A stretch of DNA of 64,000 nt from Punica granatum (taxonomy: Eukaryota > Streptophyta > Magnoliopsida > Myrtales > Lythraceae). Position 1 is the stretch's first letter; each line of letters begins with the position of its first letter. The position numbers and the translations under genes were made by a program. Under the pieces are notes generated by a model. It saw only the letters and a program-made list of their open reading frames with translations, made no database searches and had not been told where the DNA came from. Location: the NCBI RefSeq assembly GCF_007655135.1, contig NC_045131.1:682001-746000 (forward strand), given 5' to 3'. Below are positions 1-11,500 of the stretch, piece by piece.

Positions 1-2499
1 GTTTTACCGTGAGTACAATAACTGGAGCATGACGATAATTCTCTGAGATTGTGAAACTAAACCGCGATATTAACATGGCAAGTATGATCTTGGCCTCCAT
101 CATGGCGAAAGACTGACCGACGCAATTCCGGGGTCCTGAAGCGAAAGGCATAAAACGTCCCGGACTGAATGACTTGGATGCAAAACGGTCAGGGTTGAAC
201 TCATTAACGTCTTTTCCCCAGAGTTCCTCACTGTGATGAATTGCCAACATCGGGATCCATATGGACAGTCCCTTTGGGATGTGGAGGTCACCGAGTTTGA
301 TGTCTTCGAAGGTCATTCGCGGAAGGATTGAGGCTGGCGGGTAGAGTCTCATTGATTCATTAATCACCATGTTTAGCTGCAAAAAAGTACGTAGACAATC
401 GTTGTGGTAAAATGCTCAGCTAACTAGCTAATAGAGGTTGATGTTTGCATTAATTAATTAGATATGCAATATTTTCTTCAACTGAAAAAAAAAAAGAACT
501 ACATTTGCTCTTTCAATAAATCAACTATGACTGTGCTATAACTGGACTTTACGAAAGAGGACTAGTTGGTTGTGACTCACATACAATTGATAACTGATAT
601 TAGATTTCCATAATAACAAAAACGTGCTTATATTACATTTTACTTTTTCATTCCAATTGAAAATTGTTCATAGCACCTTATAAAGTATTATATAACCGTG
701 GCATATTTTCCTGCAAAAATACTAAGTAGGCGTGACTATCTATTTCATCATTAAAATATAAACTAGTCATCAGAAAGTATGTTTTGCGATATTCGCCCTA
801 ATCCTCAATAACGCATGGTGTGTGCATTACTTAATCATGAAAATATGTATTATAATTAACACTTAAAACTACATCGATGGATTGGTCAATAATGTACATG
901 CATATAAAAAACAGTGTCAGCTAGGCGCTAAAAATCTAAGGACGTGCTCACCATGGTGAGTTTGGAGAGATGCTCGACGCCCGGGGGCTTGCCACTGCAG
1001 ACACGGGTGACCTCTTCCCGGACCTTTTCCTGCCATGATGGGTTGCTCGCTAGGAGCATGACGGTCCAAGTGAGGAGGAGGGCCGTGGTCTCATGGCCGG
1101 CGAAGAAGAATGTCTTGCACTCGTCCATTATGAGCTGTAGGTTGAGGCTGAAAACCCCGCTGCCGCTTTTCTTCTGCATCTCGTTCAATAACATCCCGAG
1201 CAGGTCATTCCCGTACGAGCTGCTGCGCCCAATCTCGACGCAGTCCTTACGGCCTTGTATTATCTCCATTAACTGCCTCTCCACTTCCATCTTTAGGGAC
1301 TTTATCTCCCGGTTATACTTGCTAGGGAAGAACCTGCCAATGCGGTCGGATATCAATCAATTAGTTAGTGTGTGTATATATATATATATTACAAGAATCT
1401 CATGGTCTTGATCATAAGTAAAATTCTTTGGCGTAAATGAATGAATGAACTACCGGCTGCCGGGGAGACAGAGGTGGCGGCTGGCCTGAGCGCAGAGGCC
1501 CTGAAGGACGGTCAGGAGATGGAAGATTTGCTTGCCCTTTGCATAACTCGAGCCGAATTCGGTCCGCGAGATGATGTTGGCGGTGAGTCGGGTCATGTAC
1601 TCGCCGATCTCAACCTCGGTCTGCTCTGCACTCACTGCATTCTCCAGCGATTGGATTATCTCGTTAGTGCACTCCACCATGTATCCCGCATAGCTCTGCA
1701 ACGTTCAACAATTCAATCACCCCCACCATGATCATATTTAATTTGAATTTAATATTTTATTTAAAATTCACCAATCAATTATAAACATGACTATCATGAT
1801 GAACACCTTCTGCGGGCCAAAAGAAAAAAGAGGTCCTTATTAATTATTCGATTAATATGATGTGTATGTACCTTGAGCCTATCTCCCATAAAGACAGGGG
1901 CAACCATATGGCGCTGATGATACCAGTCAGACCCGTTCGCCATCAGGAGGCCTTTCCCAATGAAATGCTTCGACCCCTGCTGCTGCAGCCACGACTTCCC
2001 CGACAGGGTGCTGTACTTTGAGAGCAGCTCCTTGATCAGCTCGGTCTCTGTCAGGCACATCCTTGGTTCCGTTCCGTTCCAAAATATGAACCTCTTCCCT
2101 ACATACATGCGTATTATGTATATGCGTTACTTCGACATATATATGATCCATCGGCCTAGCTAGCTTAAATAATGTAATTCACGACTAATAATGTATGTAT
2201 GTAGTGTGCGTACCAAATTGCTTGGACCAGAGGACGTAGTGGGGGAGGAGACGGTCGACGATGTCATGGCGGATGGAGTCCATGCCGCAGGATGTGGATT
2301 TCGAGACGAGGGAGGCCATGTCCGGGATGTTGCCGAGGAGGAACTGGGGGCTGGGACCACGCACTCCTTGCCTCTCCATTACCTTCTTGATGCGTCTTGG
2401 AGTCAACCAGTAACATGAGATGGTAACATAGGCAACTCCAAGGAACCAAGTGAGGAAGATCACTAGGATGGCTGTCAGAGCTGCCCCGACCGCGTCCAT
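1..2499 (-). CDS. CYP735A: Cytokinin trans-hydroxylase, cytochrome P450 CYP735A type (3' end outside window)
   Basis: ER-membrane P450 that hydroxylates the isopentenyl side chain of iP-type cytokinin nucleotides to the trans-zeatin form. Exons, in order: 2214-2499, 1872-2098, 1454-1695, 952-1333, <1-376; all joins are GT-AG and keep frame. The ATG at 2499 opens a hydrophobic anchor followed by the CYP735A-like stretch SCYWLTPRRIKKVMERQGV. Exon 4 carries the I-helix oxygen-binding motif AGHETT. Exon 5 carries the ExxR helix (NESMRLYPP) and the heme-Cys loop FASGPRNCVGQ. Reading is open to base 1 (ending HAPVIVLTVK); by comparison with the family about 14 residues lie beyond the window. There is no internal stop or frameshift. 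The family is secure; which of the CYP735A paralogues this is cannot be told. Confidence 0.93.
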
Positions 2500-2673
2500 G
2501 GTTATGGAATTAATTTGGAATATGGTGTTCGTTCGTCGATCAAATCAAATCAAAATTTATTAAAAATTTGTGAAAATCTCCCCAATGGGTCACTATCAAA
2601 CTATTATAAACAGTCAACTCGGGAGGAAAGAAATGACAGAAGAAAGTGAGAGAGTGACAGAGGAAGGAAGGGC

Positions 2674-2682
2674 TATATATAG
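2674..2682 (-). promoter_or_regulatory. Candidate TATA box of the CYP735A gene
   Basis: On the minus strand a TATATATAG-type box lies about 175 bp upstream of the start codon at 2499. That would leave a 5' leader of roughly 140 bp. The assignment rests only on motif and distance. Confidence 0.4.
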
Positions 2683-3831
2683 AGAGAGATTGCCGACCTA
2701 CTCTGACCTCCAAGAGCCCATTCATGGAGAGAGTCTCAGGCAGAACACTCGTGACATGATTAATCAATAGATTTTTTTTATGAATGTGGAAATATTTAAT
2801 GTAAAATTATATTTTATAATTAAAATTTAATGATTTACCATAAATAGGATATTCATTTTTTAAAATAATTTTAACTTATTAAGGAAAAATTATTTCATTA
2901 ATTATACAACTCATCAAATTCATAATTATTGAATTTGCGAATAAATTATTTTCCATAATTTTTTAATTCAATTTGCAAAATAAAATAATTCCAAATAATT
3001 TATTTCATTATGGATTTTATTTCCCGAATAAGTTAAAATAATCTTATCTTCTAAGCTGACTTTGTATATATAGATTAGTTTCGCAAATGAACTTGGCACA
3101 TGTTAAAAAGGAAAAAGAGAATATTGCTCAAATAATTGGAAAATTTTTATTGAATTAAATTTTAGTTACACAGCTGCACAAATTGCTGAGTTGAAATTAA
3201 AAGGCGTCGATTTTGGCTTTCTCTTATTTGAATGTTTCGTGCCTATTTATGGCATTGTTGTTATTTTTGTAGGATCTCTATTATAATCTAAAAGAATAAA
3301 AAGAAAATAAAAAGTCATGTTGGCACTTATCAGAAAAGTTATTAGCTGACCATGAGGGAAATTAATTAGGTAGTGACTGAGGGAGAGGGGAACGTGTCAT
3401 CAAGTGTTAGGAAATGGGTTTAATATCCTATAAGAAAAAAAGGAAATGTGTTTAATAGATTTTGGTGTTGCTGACCGTGTAATCTGACCTGGTAAATATA
3501 ATAATTCTTTTTGATAACTTCTGATGTTAGTAAATGAGCAAACCGATAGAAAATGCATCAAATAATTTGCGTAGAAAAATAAGATGATTTTTTTTTGGGT
3601 ACGTACTCTGATTTTCGGAAGTCGAACGAGTCCTGACTAATTCAATTTTAGCCAAGTCGACCCATTAAGTGGATAAAGCTCTCCCACATGAATTTTTTTC
3701 TATTCACAAGACTCAAACTCAATACCTTGTTTAAGGGGAACAAGCGCCGAACCGTTTGAACCAACTCATATTGGCTAGGATGATCTTTTTGTTATTTAAA
3801 AACAAAACATACTTTACTCTTTTTCTTAAAT
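2683..3831. other. Gene-free AT-rich stretch
   Basis: Upstream flank of the P450 gene. It is dominated by A/T runs and short imperfect repeats. I see no coding region, RNA gene or recognisable element. Confidence 0.6.
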
Positions 3832-4538
3832 GGGAAAAAGACAAAAAAAAACCATTTTGTGGTTTGGAATCGAGACGAATCGCACCATATTCTTTTGTTT
3901 GGGACAGTTAGCCCCCTGTGATTTGCTCCGTTAGATATATGGGGTTATAGCGTTAATTTTTTTTTTCCATTTTCACTCCTCAATCTTTAGCCTTTTAATT
4001 ATTTTGGTTCTAAATTTTTTTCTTTTATCATTCATATCATAAACTTTTCATTTTATTTCATTTTAATCCTGAAAGAAAATCGAAATGGAAGGAAGGGTCG
4101 GAGCTGCCAATCGGTGATCCCGATCCCTCCACCGAGGTCGCCGGTACCCACGAAGGACGCCGACGGCCTCGGTGGAGGGGTCGGGGTCGGGGCCTCCAAT
4201 CGGCGACCCCAACCCCTCCACCGAGGTCGTCGGCGTCCTCTGTGGGTACTGGCGACGTCCTTCGTGAGTACCGGCGATCTCGGTGTTTCGATTCTCTTTC
4301 AGGACTAAAATGAAATAAAATGAAAAGTTTAGGATATGAATGATAAAAGAAAAAGATTTAGAACCAAAATGATTAAAATGCTAAAAATTAAGGACTGAAA
4401 ATGGAAAAAAAAAATTAACGCTGTAACCCCTATGTCTAACGGAGCAAACCACGGAAGGGGCTAATTGTCCCAAACAAAAGAACATTGTGCGATCTGTCCC
4501 GACCCCAAATCACAATGGGGGTTTTTGTCTTTTTTCCT
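3832..4538. mobile_element. Foldback (long-TIR, MITE-like) element with a GC-rich core
   Basis: The left arm (about 3832-4085) and right arm (about 4297-4538) are near-mirror inverted repeats of some 240-250 bp. For example, the segments at 3893-3960 and 4415-4480 pair closely when one is reversed. The core (about 4086-4296) is strikingly GC-rich and contains its own direct and inverted copies of a CCCTCCACCGAGGTCG-like block. A TTAAAT hexamer occurs on both sides (3825-3830 and 4541-4546) and could be a target-site duplication. There is no transposase, so it would be non-autonomous. The superfamily is not determined. Confidence 0.7.
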
Positions 4539-4888
4539 TTTTAAATATAGCAAAATATGAAACACTTGCTTTCTTTCCTGTGGAAAAATAATTTTAAATT
4601 TTAAAAATAAAAAACAATAATTTCAAGAAACACAAAATTGAGAAAATTTTTAAAAAATAAAAATGGAGATGCTCAAAGAGGAGTTAGGAACGGTGATGGA
4701 GGGATCTTGCCCATCATCACGTCGGGATATGATAATTTATTCCAAAGAGATAAAGGAAGGAGAAAATTTTGGCAGTGTCGGGTATGCAGGCCACCACTAT
4801 TCGCTTAAGTAAAGTGTGACATCCTCGGTATCGCACTCTCATTCGCCTCTGCTAGTATGCTTGCTCCCTCTGTTTTGATGTATTTATT

Positions 4889-5220
4889 TTTGGAAAATAG
4901 ACATTTTTAGTCTTATAAGTTTAACCTCCAGTCAATTTTGATCATCTAAGTTTTAAAAGTGCCAAATTGGTACTATATGTTTAATTCGTAAGGCAATTTT
5001 GGTCCATGTCGTGACTTATAGAACCAAAAATGTTTTTTTTTTTAAACTTATAGGACCACATTATTGAAAGCAAACTTATAAGAGCAAAAATATCTTTTTT
5101 AAAATTTATAAAACGGAAATTGTCTTATGAAACAAACGTATATAACTGATTCGGTAATTTTAAATCTTACAGGGTCAAAATTGACTGAATGTCAAACTTG
5201 TAGGACAATTTTTTTTTCTA
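4889..5220. mobile_element. Second foldback / MITE-like palindromic element
   Basis: The left half (about 4889-5010) and right half (about 5090-5220) are imperfect inverted copies of each other. They share blocks around AGTCAATTTTGA, and both outer ends carry a 'cttataagttt'-like segment read in opposite directions. It has no coding capacity. Ends and target-site duplication are uncertain. Confidence 0.55.
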
Positions 5221-6563
5221 ATACTATTTAATCTTTAACTTTTCGAAAGAAATTATGGAAACTAATGGAAGAATTTATGGAAAAACGGAAAAATTTACAA
5301 TAAAAATACAATTGATTATAAACAAAATAATTTTAAAAGGACGTATTATAATTTCTATTTTTTTTCTTTTTATTTAGAAAAGAAAACGGAGTATAAGTTT
5401 TTTTTTTCTATTTTTTCAGTTGAACTAGATCATTAGTTTTATCCTTGAGAAAAATGCCCCAAATGGCTCGAGATATAGGTTTTACCAAACAGGAAAATGA
5501 AAGATACGAGACTCACTAAAAATATGAAAATACCGCACTGTCAGATTTGTTAGGACCTGTCGAAATAGTTATAAGATAGCTAAACTCCAGAAAATCAAAG
5601 AGATAATTCTACATTTTCGTTACGTCACCAAATTCCCAAATCAATAAAATTCATTAACGCTATATAGTATTTGGATTGGGAAAATTAATTGGCATTAAGT
5701 AATGGGTTTTGTCATCAGATGGTCCGCAAATGCATGCATGATATAAGAATGCATGAGATAAATTTAATTACATGCATGGAAAGGTGGCAGGAAAAATGCA
5801 GTTTTCTGTCCAGTATATATATATATATCCACATCCAAAAATTTCTTCCCTTTCCCACCCAACTCTCAAGAGGGGAGAAACGAATATTATTAATATTATA
5901 TATATTATCAACCTTAACAACATGTATATTATTAGAGTCCAAATATTTACGCGATATAAACGTTAATGTCTGAAAGTCATACATATATACATGAGTTAAA
6001 TAGGATAGTAACTTCTCTCAGCTAAGGGCGAATCTAAAAAAGTTTCATAAAAAAAAAAAAAGTTGAACATTTATACATAAAATTCATTTAAGCGTCTAGC
6101 GAGTGTCCCTCTCAGTCCCCTCAATTCATCCAATTATGTATATCTGGATAACAAATAGTTTTTCCCATCTAATAATTGCATGCTTGCATCCACTGGGCGC
6201 CGCATCCACTTTTTGTCTCACTTCATGAACGGTTCGACATGAAATTCAATTATTAACTAATTTTTATAATAACTCATATGAATATCGCATCTCATACATA
6301 CATACAGTTATAACTTAAAACAAAAATAAAAATAAAAATTGAGGAGCTATGTATGTCCTAGAGCCTGGAGGGGCCAAAAGGGTCAATCATTTTCATTGCT
6401 CTTTACTGTTGTGGGCTTGGAGTTCCGTCGATTAGCTAGATAGACGATGTATCGCTCATAAATTAGGAACGAACCCGAGACAGTTTGAATCGGGATTTGG
6501 ATCTGTGCCATTTTATATATATGGCCGTTCACTTGCTCAAGCGACTATGTATTGTATGTATAT

Positions 6564-6599
<36 letters not shown>

Positions 6600-8526
6600 A
6601 GCTGGCGTTTTTGCATTGAAGGTCACTTGCTCAAGCGACTATAGATTATATGTATTTGTGTATGGATTAGATTCTCTCCGATCAGTCAAAAGTCAGCGAG
6701 GGCACTGACTCCTGGAGGGTTGACTTAATATAGAGAAGTCATTACACTTAAACCTGACAATAGTTCGGATCAAAGTGAACATAGAAAGTGCACAAATACA
6801 CGGTTAATTATTATAACTGAAATATTCTACATATTTTATAGATTTGTACATAATTCATAATTGGTTCATTGAAGAAAAAGGCCAAAATTATTACGGAATT
6901 CAGAAATAATATGCAAATTATTATATGGAGAATCCTAATTCCTAAATAAAGAAAATTTTAAAAAAAAAATTTGAAGGACGAGAAGGGGAAGAAAAAATTA
7001 ATATATATTAGCGATCTGTCTCGTCGTCATAGTTAAGCTTTCCACGTGGGACACAGATTGTCATCTGCTCTTCACTGCTCTGCACCACATTGGGTTCACT
7101 TCACTGGGAGTGGGAGACGATGGATTAGCAGCTTTGTGCTAGGAAATTTATGAATTAATTAAATAAAGCTGACCCCTTTTGTCTTCTCTAATTAATTGTC
7201 TAATAATATATAAGTTGTTCCATAGATAGTTTAAATTATCTATCATGCAATTGGACTGCGGTACAGATTGCAACTACTAATCGCCATTTTAGGGTCATGT
7301 CCTATATATGATGTATGCCATAATCGAGTGGAACATCATTTTAGGTTATAACGTAAGGTTCCAATTCCAATTCTTTGAGATTAAATCCTTACATTTGTTT
7401 ACCGGAAGACAAATTGCAGAATGAGCACATTTGATTAGCCGTTCTTTTTTCTTTTTCTTTTTAATTGAGAATAATATTTCTACTTCATGAGTGAAGTTCA
7501 ATCCGTTAAGGCAAGTCAAAAAAATTTGACCGTTTGTCTTGCAGATGAGTGCAAGTGTTACGATCATGTACGTGATTTTTCCTTACCCCCTCATTGGGAC
7601 CATGCATTACTCGATTTCAACCTTCTCCTTCTTGCTTTTCCTACTTCATTTGAATACATGAATACGATCCTTCTAGGTACAATAAGTCTGTTTATAATAT
7701 TCTCTCGGATCAATCAAGTGATGCTCTTTTATCAATTACTGTCTTTGAGAAACAAGGAGCCCACTGAAATTGGCCCAGCCCAACTTCTACAGAAAGGCCC
7801 AAAGCCCGTATAAGCTGCTAGATCAGACCCAAGAAAGAAAAAGACCGCGGCAGGCTTCAACCGAAAAACCGATCCGCCCGCCTCCGAGGAAATCAAAATG
7901 CATTCCTGTCGAGGAGCAGTCAGCTGCTGGAGTACCAGAAGATCCGTGGCCAATCATGCGTTATTTAGATGGTCCATGCCATTAAGTGATTACAGGAAAG
8001 AGTTGGTCGATAAACTCGGTCGTTTAGACTAATAACCATTGAAGAGGAGTACGAGGGACAACTATGAGTAGCTTTGGTACGCATTGCCTAGCATTTACAC
8101 AAACATGCAGTGAGAGGAATCAGAGCAGGTCCGTATAGAAGAATACAGGTACAAACCATTTGCTTCAACTAATAAAAGAATATGCTCAACACTGATCTCG
8201 GATATCAACTCATAGATTCTTATAAATATCAAAAAAAAAACCGTAATTATTGGCACGCAGCGAAATGCAGTAGCAAAAATCTGCAGCAATTCCAGTGCTA
8301 TATATCTTGATCTTAAATTTGCCAAGGGCCGCCTTACCTTCCCCCTTTTCCACTTCCACTAGATAACTATCCTTTACCGGTTCAGTGGCACCTGCAGAAT
8401 TTCTCGTTCTTGGTATCAATGGCGACTCGGAGATGGTTCAGAGGGAGATGCAAAAGAGCCCCTGTGAGATGGAGAATCTGTCCAAGCCCCCGAGTTCATA
8501 TCAATGGGGATTTCTTTACATCTGCA
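5221..8526. other. Gene-free intergenic stretch between the P450 and SWEETIE-type genes
   Basis: AT-rich DNA with poly-A/T tracts, a GA microsatellite at 6566-6595 and TA-rich patches near 5813-5830 and 5896-5910. Short open frames around 5689-5984 and 7487-7985 match no family I recognise and lack coding character. The last few hundred bases should include the 3'UTR of the gene at 8527-26378. Confidence 0.6.
6566..6595. repeat. (AG)n microsatellite
   Basis: About 15 uninterrupted AG dinucleotides in intergenic DNA. Confidence 0.95.
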
Positions 8527-11500
8527 CTAACTTCTATCCGTCTCCGAAGAAGATTCCGAAGATGGAGAAACACTTCTATTTTTCACGGCTAGTAAGCCGT
8601 CGCCATCACCTTGCTGCAGCATATCACCCTTCTCAGCAGAAGATTCCGAGGATGGAGAAACACTTCTACTTTTCACAGCTAGTGAACTGTCACCATTGTC
8701 TTGCTCCAGCTTATCACTCTTCTTTTCAGCCATAGACTGCATTCCAGTATCTTCTCCAACCTCCACCAGCGGATCTGTATGTGTTTCATCATCTGATTTC
8801 TTACAAGGTTCATCATCAAATGATTGAGGAGGTGGAGGATGTGACACTTCAATACCATCCACATGGCTGGCAGTATCCTGTCTCTGCTCTGAAACTTCAG
8901 CGAGGTTCTTTTCACTAGCTCCCTTTAAATGTTCATCCTCAGAAGATTCGGTAGAAATGTGCGAGTATGTTTTGATGACATCTGGACCTTCAGTGCTAGA
9001 CTCTCTCTGCTCATGATCATCAACAAGTTTCTCGTCCACTGGTCCTCCTGCATGTTCAAGAGGTCGAAGACCAGTCAGCTTCTCCAAATGTTCCTCCACC
9101 TCCTCAACAGGTAATTCTACCTCTTCCACCTTATGATGATAAGGACTACATGACTCATTGACATGTCTATCCCCTGTCAATCCTCCAAATTCCCCCATCT
9201 CCCTTTTATCAGCTGAGGCATCAGAATCAAACTTCCTTTCAACGGGTGATTCTACGCTTTCCACCTTTTGATGATGAAGACTAAATGACTCATCAACATG
9301 TTCATCATTTCTGGATTCTTGAAATGCTCTGATCTCACTTTTATCACTCAGGATATCAGAATCCAATTCTTTCTGAGGGTGTCCTTGAGGTTGGGAAGTT
9401 GCGAAATCTGTAAATTCATCATCTTCAAAGTTGTTTCCAGATCTAGGAGTCTTCTCAACTTGATCATCTTCCTCTGTGACTTTTCTTGCTGTGGAACTGA
9501 CAGCAGCCATATTGGTAGAAGCTGGAAAAGACTGGAAATCCCAATCATCTTCCTCTTCTTCTTCTTGCTCCTCCTCTTTTTCCAAATCCTCCTCCTGGGA
9601 GTGATCTTGGGTAGATCTTGAGGAGAGATCCTTCCCTACACTTTCCACCTTCGGTATTGGCAGCTTTATCTCCAGATGTGGGGCTGCTGGTTTGAATTGT
9701 ATAGGGTTGTGATCCTGTGCTACTGATGCCCGGATTATATCCTGAATTGAAGGAAGTTTTTGTCAAAAATCTCAAATAACAAACCAATTTAGCTCTCCAC
9801 AAATGAAGCCTCTCTACACTTCTGGGACAAGGGAGGATTTCAGAGAAAAACAAAATCAGAATAAAGGGGACACCTGAAGTTGCTGCCTCTGTGCTATAGG
9901 CATAGACAACAAAGCATCCTTGAAGTGAACTGATGAAGAAGGAATCTGAGCGAGATGAGAAACTAGTTTGATTGCAATGCTTCTTATATCATTGATTCCC
10001 TGGCCATTAGTGTGCAAAACAGGCAACAGATTATAAGAAACAAACGTTGCTCATTTAAATTGGAATCTGAAGCTCTTTTATTGATCAAAAAGAAGAAAAA
10101 GGAAATTCTACCTCAGAATAACCTTCTTCATGGACTGAGAAAACCACGATAACAGCTTCCAGAAAGAGAGTCATGAAACCCCTTTGACAGACACTATTTT
10201 TGGAGATAGCCTGCAAGAGCACTAAAATTCTCAAGCATTCACCCACAATAGCTGCAGATTCTTTGGTTACAGGTTTCTGCATCAACGGCATGAAAATTCC
10301 ATGAGAAGGATCACTTGAAGCATAACAAATGAATGGAAACTTTAGATTTATTTATCAATAGGAACCTGTAAAATCTTCAAGACTATGGAAAAGATATCTT
10401 TGATTAGCTCCGTAGTAAAGAATAACAAGAAACCATCCTCCTTAACATTAGTTTCTCTCTGTAACATGCCTTTCACTACTTGCAATCCAATTGCTTGAAC
10501 CTGCCAAAGAATGCAGAATCAAAATAAGATATCTCAAACGAGGCAGAAAATATAAATTCAGAAGGATATAGATATACCACCTGTATGCTCGAGTTTGAAA
10601 GAACTTCATGCGCAGATTGTGTGCAAGGTTTAAGAACAGTGTAGAGAGAATTCTCATCATTTCCCTCTCTCAAAGACTCACGTGCGAGCTTTGCAATAAC
10701 AATGGTTTGTTCAAAAGAAAAGGCGAGCTTAGTCTGAATCAACTTTCGGGCATCAGACTTCTTATTCTCAAGCAAATGAATTCCACTTATGCAGTCCTTA
10801 GTCAGATGAGTAATCTCATTAAGGATAGCTCCAAAAAATGCCAACAAACAGGAAGCTGCTTCATCACCATCAAGTTTAGACTTGTCTGCAACACGAAATT
10901 GTTGTGTTATTATTAATCTACTATCATTATTACTTGAAAGCAACCAATGCAAGTTTGCCTATAGAAAGGCAAGTCTATACAATCCTATAACACCTGATGT
11001 TCAGGATCTTCAGTAGATCCAACCTTGATGGTGACTAGAAAATATCAAGGCATAATGTTCAGGATCTACTTTAACTAGAAACAAGTATAACTGAGAAATG
11101 TAATATCTCACCATAAGCCAGGGTCTTCCACAAGGAATTCGTACACTTGATGAAGTCGTTCACTTTCAAAAAGCATGACTCAGTCAGAGAAGCTCTGGTA
11201 CACTTGTAACCGATCAACAGTAAAGCCAGAACCACTGATTTCAATTGCTTCTGCAAATGGACGAGGAACATAAAATGAAAATTGAAAATCAGCATCTTGT
11301 TATTACTCATTGTAGAGCCAATGAAAAGAAAAAATATTGAGAAGCACGAAACATCAATAATGAATCTCTCTAGACCCACCTCTGGTTTCAGCCGTTTCAC
11401 AAGCGTCTTTGCAGCCATTAGTATCGGAGCTATCAGATCATCCCAGTTCACGCAATCTGTTGGAACTGCATCAGCACTGAATATATACAGTGAGTCTGAT

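Noticed and set aside
944..1411. 155-codon plus-strand open frame
   Set aside because: Antisense of P450 exon 4, which clearly encodes the I-helix region on the minus strand.
2634..2654. TGACAGAAGAAAGTGAGAGAG, which resembles mature miR156
   Set aside because: It differs from the known miRNA at several sites and no pairing arm lies nearby, so no hairpin is supported. It sits in the P450 leader/promoter.
7487..7813. 108-codon plus-strand open frame with a hydrophobic centre
   Set aside because: No recognised domain or intron signals, and composition like the surrounding AT-rich DNA.
8385..8735. Plus-strand open frame of about 116 codons
   Set aside because: Antisense shadow of the SWEETIE last exon; its internal repeat is just the coding repeat on the other strand.
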